A stretch of DNA of 64,000 nucleotides from Azolla caroliniana (taxonomy: Eukaryota > Polypodiophyta), in assembly GCA_043228905.1 (NCBI GenBank), contig JBHGNT010000001.1:18352001-18416000 (forward strand). Direction: 5' to 3'. The translations under genes were made by a program, and so were the position numbers. Of this stretch, positions 55,101 through 64,000 are shown piece after piece; positions within the stretch are counted from its first letter, which is position 1; every line of letters starts with the position of its first letter. Under the pieces are notes generated by a model. It was not told the origin of the DNA. It searched no databases and was given only the letters and a program-made list of their open reading frames with translations.

Positions 55101-56878
55101 ACCGGTTACGGTGAGGATACCGAACCGGCTGAAGAAGAAGTAGAGGAAGCTGAGACCGGAACCAGCCTAGACCCCGAATCGGATTCGGATGAAGAGCAAA
55201 TGGAGGAGCCGGCTACCGAAGCCCAAAGATGGAGATATCCTCTCAGAGAGAGAAGGCCCCCCCGGAGATTTCCGGATGCAGAGCATGTGCTGCTGACCGA
55301 TGAGGGGGAGCCGAAAAGCTTCGAAGAAGCGAAGGATGACACCCACAACCGCAAATGGTTAAGTGCCATGCAGGATGAGATGGATTCCCTGCATGAGAAC
55401 CATACGTACGAATTGGTGGTGTTGCCGAAAGGAAAGCGGGAACTCCGTAACAAGTGGGTGTACAAGTTGAAACCGGGAGATGCCGGCAACCCCCCGAGAT
55501 ACAAAGCCAGGATCGTGGTGAAGGGTTTCCAGCAGAAAAAGGGCGTGGACTTTGATGAGATATTTGCCCCGGTAGTAAAGATGACCTCCATCCGGACGGT
55601 GCTGAGTATAGTGGCAAGCATGGACCTCGAGGTAGAGCAGCTAGACGTAAAGACGACATTCCTTCATGGCGACCTCGAAGAGGAGATCTACATGCAGCAA
55701 CCGGAAGGATTCGTGGAGAAAGGGAAGGAGCACCTGGTATGCCGGTTGAAGAAGAGCCTCTACGGGTTGAAGCAGGCCCCCCGGCAATGGTACCGGAAGG
55801 TCGACTCCTTCATGACCGATCAAGGGTACCACAAGACGTAGGCCGATCACTACGTGTTTGTGAAGAAGTTTGAAGGAGGCGACTTCCTGATACTCCTTCT
55901 ATACGTGGACGAAATGTTGATCGTCGGACGGGACCAAGTCAAAATACGGATGCTGAAGAAGGCTCTCAACCGGACCTTCTCAATGAAAGACTTGGGTCTG
56001 GCAAGACAGATGCTGGGGATGCACATCATTCGAAACCGGTCAACGAAGCAATTATGGTTGTCACAGGAGAAGTACGTGACAAAGGTGCTTCACCGGTTCA
56101 ACATGTCAGATGCAAAACCGGTCGGATCGACACTTCCGGCAAACTGCAGGCTATCCGGTAAGCAAAGCCCGAAGACGAAAGCAGAGATGGTGGATATGAT
56201 GAAGATTCCATATGCCTCTGCCGTCGGGAGCTTGATGTACGCAATGGTGTGTACCCGACCGGATATAGGATACGCAGTCGGAGTGGTGAGCCGGTTCATG
56301 AGCAATCCCGGCAAGGAGCACTAGAATGCGGTCAAATGGATACTCTGGTATTTGAAGGGCACTTCAAATATGTGTCTCCGATTCGGCTCCGGAAAACCCC
56401 AACTTGACGGTTTCACCGATTCGGACATGTCGGCTGATGTGGATACCAGCCGGTCTACATCCGGGTATGTAATCACATATGCAGGGGGAGATGTTTCGTG
56501 GCAGTCGAGGTTGCAGAAGACGGTTGCATTGTCATTCACGGAGGCAAAGTACATGGTAGCTGTGGAAGCCGGCAAGGAAATATTATGGATGAAGGACTTC
56601 ATCGGAGAGCTCGGTATCCGGCAGGATGAATACGACTCTATTGCGACAGTCAAAGTGCCATCCACCTTGCTAAGAATGCGGCCTACCATTCCCGGACGAA
56701 GCATATCCAGCAAAGGTATCACTGGATCCGGGAAAGAGTAGATGACCAAGAGTTCGCACTGACGAAGATCCACACGGCCTAGAACGGGTCAGATATGCTG
56801 ACCAAAGTTCTGATACCCGACAAGCTGGATGCATGCCGGAAGAGGATCGGACTAGTAAGACACCCCATGCTGAAGTGA
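52194..56878 (+). pseudogene. Copia B gag-pol, disrupted
   Basis: From ATG 52194 (MDESFGGMFKL), same domain order as copia A. Breaks: TAG at 52746, a 631-bp MITE inside the zinc knuckle codons (52893-53523), TGA near 53928, TAG near 54333 and 54534, TAG 55839, TAG near 56323 and TAG near 56779. Retained motifs: DSGASFHLT, CTDCLAGKQ, KTPELNGLAERMNQT, LDVKTTFLHGDLEEEIYM, YVDEML (catalytic DD changed to DE) and DSDMSADVDT. At the gag-protease junction this copy, like A, is in one frame. Confidence 0.92.
52893..53523 (+). mobile_element. hAT-like MITE (631 bp) in copia B gag
   Basis: Perfect 12-bp terminal inverted repeats CATAGATTGACA / TGTCAATCTATG, flanked by a perfect 8-bp duplication CTTGCTTC (52885-52892 and 53524-53531). 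The interior is AT-rich and non-coding with ATTCGTATTCGT-type short repeats. 8-bp target duplications with CA-starting ends point to the hAT superfamily (established for that family). Removing it with one duplication copy restores the CFYCGKPGHFQKNC knuckle seen in copia A. Confidence 0.92.
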
Positions 56879-56888
56879 AGGGGGAGTT

Positions 56889-57349
56889 TGTTGGAAGACA
56901 GGTCCCTCCGGATGGTGCAGACCCGGTGAGAACCGAATGAGGAGTACCCGGCTACGGAGAGCCGGATGGTGCAGACCCGGTGAGAACCAGATGAGGAGTA
57001 CCCAACTACGGAGAGCCAGATGGTGCAGGCCCGGTGAGAACCGGATGAGTACCCGGCTACGGAGAGCCGGATGGTGCAGACCCGGTGAGAACCGGATGAG
57101 GAGTACCCGGCTACGGAGAGCCGGATGGTGCAGACCCGGTGAGAACCGGATGAGGAGTACTCGGCTATATTTGTAAATAGCCGAAAAGTCATATTAGTAT
57201 AAATATGACTTAGGGCAAACTTATAGTTTGTAGTTGTTGTCATTTCTTGTTGGTGCAAGAAAAGAGAGAGCGTGTAATTGTGTACAGAGAGAGAGAGAGA
57301 GAGAGAGAGAAAGAGGTCGTTGCCTCTGTTGTAACCGCCGCCTGTGGCG
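56889..57349 (+). repeat. Copia B 3' LTR, left part
   Basis: TGTTGGAAGACAGG start with five U3 minisatellite units (the 5' LTR has three), TATA region and GA run, interrupted after CCGCCTGTGGCG by copia C. Confidence 0.93.
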
Positions 57350-58023
57350 TGTTGGGATTACGGTCCCTCCGGATGGGATGTCCGGAGACGAATAACGGCA
57401 AGCCCGGTTGCGGTTACGGATCCGGATGGAATGAAGAGTACCCGGCATGAAGCCGGATGAAGTGTACCCGGATGCGGATCCGGATGATGAAGAGTACCCG
57501 GCATGAAGCCGGATGAAGAGTACCCGGATACGGATCCGGATGATGAAGACCCCGGCTACGGAGCCGGATGACGAATGTACCCGGAGAGAGATCCGGATGC
57601 AGGGACATATTTGTGAATATGTTTGCTAAGAGCCCTTGAGGCTATATTTGTAAATATCCCGAAAGTCATATATGTATAAATATGACTTAGGGCAAACAGT
57701 TTTAGGTTGTTGCTTATTTTTCATGAGTAGTGAGAGCAGCCGAAGAGAGAGAGAGAGAGACGAAGAGGTCGTTGCCTCTGTGTATTACCGCCGCCTGTGG
57801 CGAAGACAGTGAGCTCAAGGTTGTTGCCTTGTAGCTTCACCATTGTACATCCCTGTTCATAGTGATAGTTGGAGGTTGAGGACTCCCGTGGTTTTTCCCA
57901 TTTAGGGTTTTCCACGTAAAACATCCAGTGTACCTTTCTCTCTATTGTTTTGTGCATTTTGTATTTCCTGTTTTCTGTGAGTTAATCCCATTCCTCGGTT
58001 GTGGCCGAGCACTGTTTCCAACA
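57350..58023 (+). repeat. Copia C 5' LTR
   Basis: TGTTGGGATTACGG to TTTCCAACA. U3 carries CCGGATGAAGAGTACCCGG-type repeats rich in CCGG. TATAAATA at 57675-57682, a GA run, TTTCCACGTAAAAC and CTCGGTTGTGGCCGAG just before the end. Confidence 0.95.
57675..57682 (+). promoter_or_regulatory. Copia C LTR TATA box
   Basis: TATAAATA followed by TGACTTAGGGCAAAC; the same core is found in copia A (2515-2522), copia B (51780-51787) and the relic LTR near 15999. Expected start of the genomic transcript about 30 bases downstream. Confidence 0.6.
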
Positions 58024-58025
58024 AG

Positions 58026-58037
58026 TGGTATCAGAGC
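58026..58037 (+). other. Copia C primer binding site (initiator tRNA-Met)
   Basis: TGGTATCAGAGC, two bases after the LTR. Confidence 0.94.
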
Positions 58038-58052
58038 GAGTTAACACAGAAA

Positions 58053-59075
58053 ATGGAAGGCGGCGGTAGTGGGCCTCCGGGCATGATGGTGTTGAACTCA
58101 CAGAACTACGCCGACTGGAAGATAAAGATGGAAGACCTTCTCATCGTCCGAGACCTGTACGAACCGATCGACAATGCCGAGATACCCAAGGGGGTAATAG
58201 AGTCGGAGTGGAAGCTCCTGAACCGGAAAGCCGTAGCGACGATCCGGCAATATGTCGATGTAAGTGTCCTGCAACATGTGGCGAACGATACGAACGCCTA
58301 TGAGATGTGGAAGAAGCTGTCGGGCCTCTATGAGAGGAAGAATGCGTTGAACCGGACCTCCCTGATGAGAAAGATAGTGAACCTCAAGTACCGGGACGGC
58401 GAGAGTATGGTGGAACACGTAAGCACGTTCATGGGATTCGTGAACCAGCTTGCGGCGATCAAGTTCCCGTTGGAGGATGCAATGCAAGCCATCATCCTGA
58501 TGTGTACATTGCCGGACAGTTGGGAGAACTTGGTGGTGACTCTCAGCACCTCCTGCGCCGAAGATAACTTGTCCCTACAAACGGTAAAGACAAGTATTTT
58601 GAACGAAGAAGCGCGTCGGAGAGATAAAGAACCGGTCTCCGACTCGAAGGCGCTGCTTACCGAATCGGAACGGGGAAGACAATGGAACCGGAGTCCGCAA
58701 AGACGGGAGAAGTCGGGGACCCGGTCGCAGTCAAGAGGAAGGCCCACATGCTTCCACTGTGGGAAGCCGGGGCACTTCCGGAAGAATTGTCGGCATTACC
58801 GAAAGGACAACGGAGCAGATGACACCGATTCGAAGAAGTCACCGGAGAGAAACGGTGCATACCGGGGAGCCACGGACCGGAGAGTTTCGGATCGGCGAGG
58901 GCAGGACCGGAAAGGAACGACGGCACTCGCGGCAAGTGACGAAGAGATAATGCTCATTACCGAAGAGAGGGAGCTGAACATTGCCGGCGCTAGAGATGAC
59001 CTGGGTGGTCGATTCCGGAGCGTCGTTCCACCTGACCCCGGAGAAGAAATACTTCTCATCCTACACAGCCGGTGA
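58053..59075 (+). CDS. gag: Copia C gag polyprotein
   Basis: Start ATG 58053 (MEGGGSGPPGMMVLNSQNYA), the site corresponding to MDESFGG of copia A. An alpha-helical UBN2-type gag body (WKIKMEDLLIVRDLYEPI, LYERKNALNRTSLMRKIVNL, FMGFVNQLAAIKFPLED) is followed by a basic linker (RSPQRREKSGTRSQSRGRPT) and a zinc knuckle C233-x2-C236-x4-H241-x4-C246 (CFHCGKPGHFRKNC). It packages the RNA and forms the particle (family knowledge). The frame ends at TGA 59073-59075 inside protease coding, having passed one base out of phase with pol. In A and B gag continues into protease in frame. Confidence 0.92.
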   Translation: MEGGGSGPPGMMVLNSQNYADWKIKMEDLLIVRDLYEPIDNAEIPKGVIESEWKLLNRKAVATIRQYVDVSVLQHVANDTNAYEMWKKLSGLYERKNALNRTSLMRKIVNLKYRDGESMVEHVSTFMGFVNQLAAIKFPLEDAMQAIILMCTLPDSWENLVVTLSTSCAEDNLSLQTVKTSILNEEARRRDKEPVSDSKALLTESERGRQWNRSPQRREKSGTRSQSRGRPTCFHCGKPGHFRKNCRHYRKDNGADDTDSKKSPERNGAYRGATDRRVSDRRGQDRKGTTALAASDEEIMLITEERELNIAGARDDLGGRFRSVVPPDPGEEILLILHSR

Positions 59076-62000
59076 GCACGGCTTTGTCCGGATGGGAAAT
59101 GAAGGTACATGCCGGATTGCCGGCATAGGAGACGTGTGGCTGATGACATCAACCGGATGCAAGATGCTGTTGAAGGATGTGCGACACGTTCCGGAGGTTC
59201 GATTGAACCTGATCTCGGCCGGGAGGCTAGATGATGAAGGCTACACGGGTAGCATCCGGAACGGCGTAATGAAGTTCAGCAAGGGGAGCCTGATAGTGGC
59301 TCGGGCCCGGAAAGTCAACACACTGTACCTGATGAATGCCCGGTTATGTCCGGAAGAGCTGAATGTGGCAGCCGACACTACCGGTGAGCTGTGGCACAAA
59401 AGACTGTGCCACATGAGTGAGAAGGGGATGAAGAGGCTTGCAGAAGACAACCTTATTCCAGTGAAGCATGTGCACCTGGAGAAGTGCACCGACTGCCTGG
59501 CCGGTAAGCAAAACCGGACCTCCTTCCACTCAAGGCCACCGACGAGACGTAGCGCACCATTGGAGTTGGTGCACACTGATGTGTGTCAGGTAGAAACGAA
59601 GTCACATGGCGGAGCCCAGTACTTCGTAACATTCATAGATGATCACAGCCGAAGACTGTGGACGGCACCGATGAAGACAAAGGACCAAGTGTTGTCCGTC
59701 TTCAAAGAACTCCACGCGAGAGTGGAAAGGGAATCCGGCAAGAAGCTGAAAGCGATACGAGCGGATAACGGAGGGGAATACCGGGGGCAGTTCCAGGAGT
59801 ACTGTCGCTCGAAGGGAATTCGACTCGAGTTTACTGTGCCGAAGACGCCGGAACTGAACGGGCTGGCCGAGAGGATGAACCGGACCATAATGGAGAGGGT
59901 CCGGAGTATGCTGGCTCATGCGAAATTACCCAAGGGGTTTTGGGCTGAGGCAATGTCGACGGCGACATACGTGATAAACAGATCACCCTCAGTACCTTTG
60001 GACGGAGACACGCCGCAGAAAGTGTGGACCGGTAAGGAAGTGTCCTACCGGCATCTGAAGGTGTTCGGGTGTCTCGCATACGTGCATGTGGCAAAGGACA
60101 GGAGAGGAAAGCTAGATCCAAAGACCCGGCCATGCATATTCCTCGGATACGGCGACGACGAGTTCGGCTACCGAGTATGGGACCCGGTCGACAAGAAGAT
60201 ATTCAGGAGTCGAGACATCATCTTCATGGAGGACAAGACACTCGCCGACTGGGAGTCGGAGAAGAAGATGAAGAGTTCAAAGTCGACCGGTGAGGATCAA
60301 CTCTACGAGGAGCAGTCCCGACCGGCAAGGGACCGGTTAGCACTCGAGGACCCGGCTGAAGACGGTGAAGAAACAGAACCGGCCGAAGAAGATGAAAATG
60401 ATACCGGAACCGGCCCCGATCCCGAAATGGATTCGGATGAAGAAGAAGAATCGAAAGAACCGGTTACCGAAGCTCCCGAACGGAGATATCCTCTAAGAGA
60501 GAGAAGGGCCCCCCGGAGATTTCCGGAACCAGAGCACGTGCTGCTAACCGACGAGGGGGAGCCGGAGAGCTTTGAAGAAGCAAAGCACGACACCCAGAGC
60601 CGCAGGTGGTTAAGTGCCATGCAGGAGGAGATGGATTCCCTGCATGAGAACCACACATATGAACTTGTGGAGTTGCCGAAAGGAAAGCGGGCACTTCGAA
60701 ACAAGTGGGTGTTCAAGCTGAAACCGGGAGATGCCGGAAACCCCCCGAGATACAAAGCCAGGATCGTGGTGAAGGGGTTTCAGCAGAAGAAGGGCGTCGA
60801 CTTCGACGAGATATTTGCCCCGGTAGTGAAGATGACCTCCATCCGGACGGTGCTGAGCATAGCGGCGAGCATGGACCTCGAGGTAGAACAGATGGACGTG
60901 AAGACGGCATTCCTTCACGGTGACCTCGAAGAAGAGATCTACATGCAGCAACCGGAAGGATTCGAGAAGAAAGGGAAGGAGCACCTGGTATGCCGGTTGA
61001 AGAAGAGCCTTTACGGACTGAAGCAGGCTCCCCGGCAATGGTACCGGAAGTTCGACTCCTTCATGACCAACGAAGGGTACCTCAAAACGCAGTCTGACCA
61101 CTGCGTGTTTGCGAAGAAGTTCGAAGGAGGAGACTTTTTAATACTCCTCCTGTACGTGGACGACATGTTGATCGTCGGACGGGACCAGGTCAAGATACGG
61201 GTGCTGAAGAAGGCTCTTCACCGAACCTTCTCAATGAAGGACCTGGGTCCGGTGAGGCAAATGCTAGGGATGCACATCATCCGGGACCGGAAGAAGAAGC
61301 AGTTGTGGCTGTCACAGGAGAAGTACGTGACGAAGGTGCTTCACCGGTTCAACATGTCGGAAGCAAGACCGGTCGGATCGACCCTCCCGGCAAACTGCAA
61401 GCTGTCCAGCAAGCAAAGTCCTAAGACAAAGGCTGAAAAGGAGGATATGATGAAAGTGCCGTATGCCTCAGCCGTCGGGAGCTTGATGTACGCCATGGTG
61501 TGTACGAGACCGGACATAGGATATGCAGTCGGAGTGGTGAGCCGGTACATGAGCAATCCCGGCAAAGAGCATTGGAACGCGGTCAAGTGGATACTCCGAT
61601 ACCTGAAGGGCACGGCAAACGTGTGCCTCCGATTCGGCTCCGGTAAGCCCAAACTCGACGGCTTCACCGATTCGGATATGTCGGCTGATGCAGATACCAG
61701 CCGGTCCACATCAGGGTATGTGATGACCTATGCAGGGGGAGCCGTTTCGTGGCAGTCGAGGCTGCAGAAGACGGTTGCGTTGTCAACCACGGAGGCGGAG
61801 TACATGGCAGCTGTTGAAGCCGGCAAGGAAATGATATGGATGAAGGACTTCATTAGAGAGCTCGGTATCCAACAGGAGGAGTACCGACTCTACTGCGACA
61901 GTCAGAGTGCCATCCACCTTGCGAAGAACGCGGCCTACCATTCCCGGACGAAACACATCCAGCGTAGATACCACTGGATCCGGGAGAGGATAGAAGACGA

Positions 62001-62130
62001 GGAGTTCGTGCTGACGAAGATCCACACGGACGAGAACGGGTCGGATATGCTGACCAAGGTGCTCACACCCGACAAGCTGGAAGCATGCCGGAAGAGGATC
62101 GGATTGGAGAGACATCCCATGCCGAAGTGA
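58978..62130 (+). CDS. pol: Copia C pol: protease, integrase, RT, RNase H
   Basis: Open from just after a TGA at 58975 to TGA 62128-62130. There is no ATG ahead of the protease, so expression as a gag-pol fusion is expected. Counting from 58981: protease D11-S-G-A; integrase H139-x4-H144-x24-C169-x2-C172, catalytic D200, D262 and E297; RT D639 (MDVKTAFLHGD) and Y725-V-D-D728; RNase H D897 (DSDMSAD), E938/E940 (TTEAEY) and D973 (CDSQSA). All catalytic residues are present. It supplies every enzyme of copia replication and may serve the disrupted relatives in trans (inference). The gag frame must shift +1 between 58978 and 59072 to reach it. Confidence 0.94.
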   Translation, partial: TLPALEMTWVVDSGASFHLTPEKKYFSSYTAGEHGFVRMGNEGTCRIAGIGDVWLMTSTGCKMLLKDVRHVPEVRLNLISAGRLDDEGYTGSIRNGVMKFSKGSLIVARARKVNTLYLMNARLCPEELNVAADTTGELWHKRLCHMSEKGMKRLAEDNLIPVKHVHLEKCTDCLAGKQNRTSFHSRPPTRRSAPLELVHTDVCQVETKSHGGAQYFVTFIDDHSRRLWTAPMKTKDQVLSVFKELHARVERESGKKLKAIRADNGGEYRGQFQEYCRSKGIRLEFTVPKTPELNGLAERMNRTIMERVRSMLAHAKLPKGFWAEAMSTATYVINRSPSVPLDGDTPQKVWTGKEVSYRHLKVFGCLAYVHVAKDRRGKLDPKTRPCIFLGYGDDEFGYRVWDPVDKKIFRSRDIIFMEDKTLADWESEKKMKSSKSTGEDQLYEEQSRPARDRLALEDPAEDGEETEPAEEDENDTGTGPDPEMDSDEEEESKEPVTEAPERRYPLRERRAPRRFPEPEHVLLTDEGEPESFEEAKHDTQSRRWLSAMQEEMDSLHENHTYELVELPKGKRALRNKWVFKLKPGDAGNPPRYKARIVVKGFQQKKGVDFDEIFAPVVKMTSIRTVLSIAASMDLEVEQMDVKTAFLHGDLEEEIYMQQPEGFEKKGKEHLVCRLKKSLYGLKQAPRQWYRKFDSFMTNEGYLKTQSDHCVFAKKFEGGDFLILLLYVDDMLIVGRDQVKIRVLKKALHRTFSMKDLGPVRQMLGMHIIRDRKKKQLWLSQEKYVTKVLHRFNMSEARPVGSTLPANCKLSSKQSPKTKAEKEDMMKVPYASAVGSLMYAMVCTRPDIGYAVGVVSRYMSNPGKEHWNAVKWILRYLKGTANVCLRFGSGKPKLDGFTDSDMSADADTSRSTSGYVMTYAGGAVSWQSRLQKTVALSTTEAEYMAAVEAGKEMIWMKDFIRELGIQQEEYRLYCDSQSAIHLAKNAAYHSRTKHIQRRYHWIRERIEDEEFVLTKIHTDENGSDMLTKVLTPDKLEACRKRIGLERHPMPK

Positions 62131-62140
62131 AGGGGGAGTT

Positions 62141-62814
62141 TGTTGGGATTACGGTCCCTCCGGATGGGATGTCCGGAGACGAATAACGGCAAGCCCGGTT
62201 GCGGTTACGGATCCGGATGGAATGAAGAGTACCCGGCATGAAGCCGGATGAAGTGTACCCGGATGCGGATCCGGATGATGAAGAGTACCCGGCATGAAGC
62301 CGGATGAAGAGTACCCGGATACGGATCCGGATGATGAAGACCCCGGCTACGGAGCCGGATGACGAATGTACCCGGAGAGAGATCCGGATGCAGGGACATA
62401 TTTGTGAATATGTTTGCTAAGAGCCCTTGAGGCTATATTTGTAAATATCCCGAAAGTCATATATGTATAAATATGACTTAGGGCAAACAGTTTTAGGTTG
62501 TTGCTTATTTTTCATGAGTAGTGAGAGCAGCCGAAGAGAGAGAGAGAGAGACGAAGAGGTCGTTGCCTCTGTGTATTACCGCCGCCTGTGGCGAAGACAG
62601 TGAGCTCAAGGTTGTTGCCTTGTAGCTTCACCATTGTACATCCCTGTTCATAGTGATAGTTGGAGGTTGAGGACTCCCGTGGTTTTTCCCATTTAGGGTT
62701 TTCCACGTAAAACATCCAGTGTACCTTTCTCTCTATTGTTTTGTGCATTTTGTATTTCCTGTTTTCTGTGAGTTAATCCCATTCCTCGGTTGTGGCCGAG
62801 CACTGTTTCCAACA
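62141..62814 (+). repeat. Copia C 3' LTR
   Basis: Follows purine tract AGGGGGAGTT. Same length and, by reading, same sequence as the 5' LTR; ends TTTCCAACA before target duplication TGGCG. Confidence 0.95.
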
Positions 62815-62819
62815 TGGCG

Positions 62820-63054
62820 AGGATCGTGAGCACGAGGTCGTTGCCTCCGTGAACTCACTGTTGTACATTCTAGCATAGTGATAGTTTGCAGGCTGTGGGC
62901 TGCCGTGGTTTTTCCCTTGGTTTGGGTTTTCCACGTGAACATCCTGTGTACCCTCCTCTTCTCTGTGTCGTGTTTTATTTCCCGTTTTCTGTGTATGATT
63001 CTAAGCTCGGTTGTGGCCGAGCGTTGTGCATAAGGAGCGTTTGAGTTCCCGATA
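62820..63054 (+). repeat. Copia B 3' LTR, right part
   Basis: Continues the LTR cut at 57349 (AGGATCGTGAGCACGAGG, TTTCCACGTGAAC, CTCGGTTGTGGCCGAG) and ends CCCGATA against GAACG. 461 + 235 bp gives about 696 bp; the excess over the 5' LTR is about two minisatellite units. Confidence 0.92.
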
Positions 63055-63640
63055 GAACGAAGGCGTATTATCCCTCGTACAGACCGTCGTTCGAAAGGCT
63101 TCGAACCTGGACGCTAGCCCACCAAGGCAAACCTGCACCATTTCATCTTCCTCAACGTTCACGTTGACAAAGGCGAGAGAGAATCGCAAATTTTCTTGAT
63201 TCAGGCTATGTAATCAGCCACAAACAGATCTTTCTGCAGGACATTGCTGAGCTCCTGCCTGAGCTGCAGCCTCTTGGCCATTGTGCTTGCGGTGAAAATC
63301 TGTTTGAGATTTGGCCACGCGTCCTTTGGCGTTTTAAGCATCCCAAATATAGCTCAATAGTTGGTCACTCACACAAGATGCAAAGCAGTAGAGAACTTTG
63401 CTTGCCGGTTGTTACCAAGCCCAAAAATCTCTGTCTCTCAAATCGGGTGCTACATCATTAGCTCCTTAGACATAACTCCAGTAGCCGTGACCGAGCAGGT
63501 ATTGGTGCATCTTGTACGACCAAGATGCGTAGTTGCTCCTGTCGAGCTTTTCAGTTGGTAGCGAGCTTCCCATACCTCTGTCCATATTACTGTCTTTTTC
63601 TTTTTTGAAAAAAAAATGAAGAACAACTTCAACTTTGTTT
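63055..63640 (-). pseudogene. Element D gag, N-terminal part
   Basis: Minus strand: MDRGMGSSLPTEKLDRSNYA, SWSYKMHQYLLGHGYWSYV, a middle part with stops, then NVNVEEDEMVQVCLGGLASR and FEAFRTTVCTRDNTPSF, which joins LQSMLLVEKNHAG at 51575 once copia B is removed. It matches copia II-1 gag (MDRGMASSLPT, ADMLQTCLGGLAPKFGAFRT). Confidence 0.85.
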
Positions 63641-63686
63641 TGTCGCAAGCTTTTATTGTCGGTTGCAGAGGACTTCAACCCTCGCA

Positions 63687-63697
63687 CTCTGATACCA
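63687..63697 (-). other. Element D primer binding site
   Basis: Minus strand TGGTATCAGAG directly after the 5' LTR end TTTTACA. Confidence 0.85.
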
Positions 63698-64000
63698 TGT
63701 AAAAGAATACGTGTGTGGAAGCGTGTGCGTAAACACAGAGTACATAGTTCGAAAATATGATAGTTCGGTAAACATAGAAAACACAGAGATGGAGATGGAG
63801 ATGGAGAGACAGAGAGAGAGTAGACAACTCAGATCTATTTCAAAATAATGATGCTTTGTACATTCTTCGTGCTCGGTGAGCACCTTTTATACAAGCCCTG
63901 ACTATCGGCCTGACACAAGTACTGACAGTACTTGACTGCTCATAAATGAGCCTACTACACTAACTCCCAAAATTATTCCTTATGAGGAATACCATACTAA
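63698..64000 (-). repeat. Element D 5' LTR, partial
   Basis: Plus-strand TGTAAAAGAATACG onward matches 42251-42555 with scattered substitutions (GATGGAGATGGAGATGGAG, TTTTATACAAGCCCTGACTA). The window ends before its outer end. Confidence 0.88.

Larger units (their letters stand above)
57350..62814 (+). mobile_element. Copia C: young, near-intact Ty1/copia family I element
   Basis: LTRs 57350-58023 and 62141-62814, both 674 bp with no difference that I can see by reading; target duplication TGGCG perfect (57345-57349, 62815-62819); primer site TGGTATCAGAGC 58026-58037; purine tract AGGGGGAGTT 62131-62140. Gag and pol frames have no stop codon but overlap out of phase by one base. It lies in the 3' LTR of copia B. 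A different subfamily from A and B, judged by LTR sequence (TGTTGGGATTACGG) and gag. Confidence 0.96.
51576..63054 (+). mobile_element. Copia B: Ty1/copia family I, inserted in D, carrying a MITE and copia C
   Basis: 5' LTR 51576-52164, primer site TGGTATCAGAGC 52167-52178, gag-pol 52194-56878, purine tract AGGGGGAGTT 56879-56888, 3' LTR 56889-57349 continued at 62820-63054 around copia C. Target duplication GAACG is perfect (51571-51575 and 63055-63059). The final LTR bases read CCCGATA instead of CCCGTCA. Same family as A, more decayed. Confidence 0.93.
42251..64000 (-). mobile_element. Element D: Ty1/copia family II, minus strand, split by later insertions (5' end outside window)
   Basis: 3' LTR at 42251-42645, pol C-terminus to 43957, [gypsy G 43958-48645], pol and gag end 48646-51575, [copia B with MITE and copia C 51576-63054], gag start 63055-63690, primer site 63687-63697 and most of the 5' LTR (63698-64000). 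Removing G and B with one target-duplication copy each restores colinear copia coding. D lies inside gypsy L. Confidence 0.88.

Noticed and set aside
1-64000. CRISPR arrays, tRNA genes, bacterial operons or phage
   Set aside because: No regularly spaced short repeats with unique spacers, no cloverleaf with A/B boxes, and no ribosome-binding-site-led gene clusters were seen; everything recognisable is eukaryotic transposon sequence.

Overview
The window is a block of nested, mostly broken LTR retrotransposons. I found no convincing host protein gene, tRNA gene, CRISPR array or prokaryotic feature. Three things suggest a land plant or close streptophyte relative: Ty1/copia elements primed by initiator tRNA-Met (TGGTATCAGAGC), a Ty3/gypsy chromovirus with a C-terminal chromodomain, and a 5S-rRNA-derived repeat. 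One gypsy lineage (elements J, H and L) looks closer to elements I associate with basidiomycete fungi, so a non-seed plant or charophyte is plausible. The species cannot be fixed from the sequence.

Left third (1-16 kb). A decayed plus-strand gypsy element (gypsy-1) runs from before the window to a 3' LTR at 15513-15987. Its integrase is split by copia A (2143-7692, perfect 5-bp target duplication). A long ORF after the integrase (ORF3) is split by a deleted copia of a second family, II-1 (9526-13268), and by an LTR-like insert. Gypsy-1 itself landed in an old copia-like LTR (15988-16375).

Middle (16-36 kb). A minus-strand chromovirus (K, 17822-20352) has a small poly(A) retroposon in its LTR. 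It was hit by minus-strand gypsy J (20353-24832 and 31870-33012). J was in turn hit in its protease region by plus-strand gypsy H of the same family (24833-31869). A truncated copia II piece follows (33013-34608).

Right half (36-64 kb). A diverged, AT-richer relative of H and J (gypsy L) is broken by a polypurine minisatellite block and a 5S-derived repeat cluster, then by minus-strand copia II element D (42251 to beyond the window). D carries three levels of later insertions: a deleted gypsy G (43958-48645) with its own ORF3; copia B (51576-63054); inside B a hAT-like MITE (52893-53523) and, in B's 3' LTR, copia C (57350-62814). C has equal-length LTRs with no difference that I can see, one uninterrupted pol frame and a perfect target duplication. 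It is the youngest element and probably the only near-intact one.

The most interesting signals are: (1) a long ORF after the integrase, shared by gypsy-1 and G, with matching N-terminal domain, coiled coil, C-terminal ILDI(F/L)DD(E/G)-stop and downstream block; (2) a pol extension beyond RNase H in copia II that is translated through the polypurine tract and stops on the LTR's own TGTTGA; (3) the fungus-like gypsy lineage with a DHG/DYG protease motif; (4) the 5S-derived cluster; (5) the MITE and poly(A) retroposon with clean target duplications; (6) a one-base gag/pol frame offset in the youngest copia.
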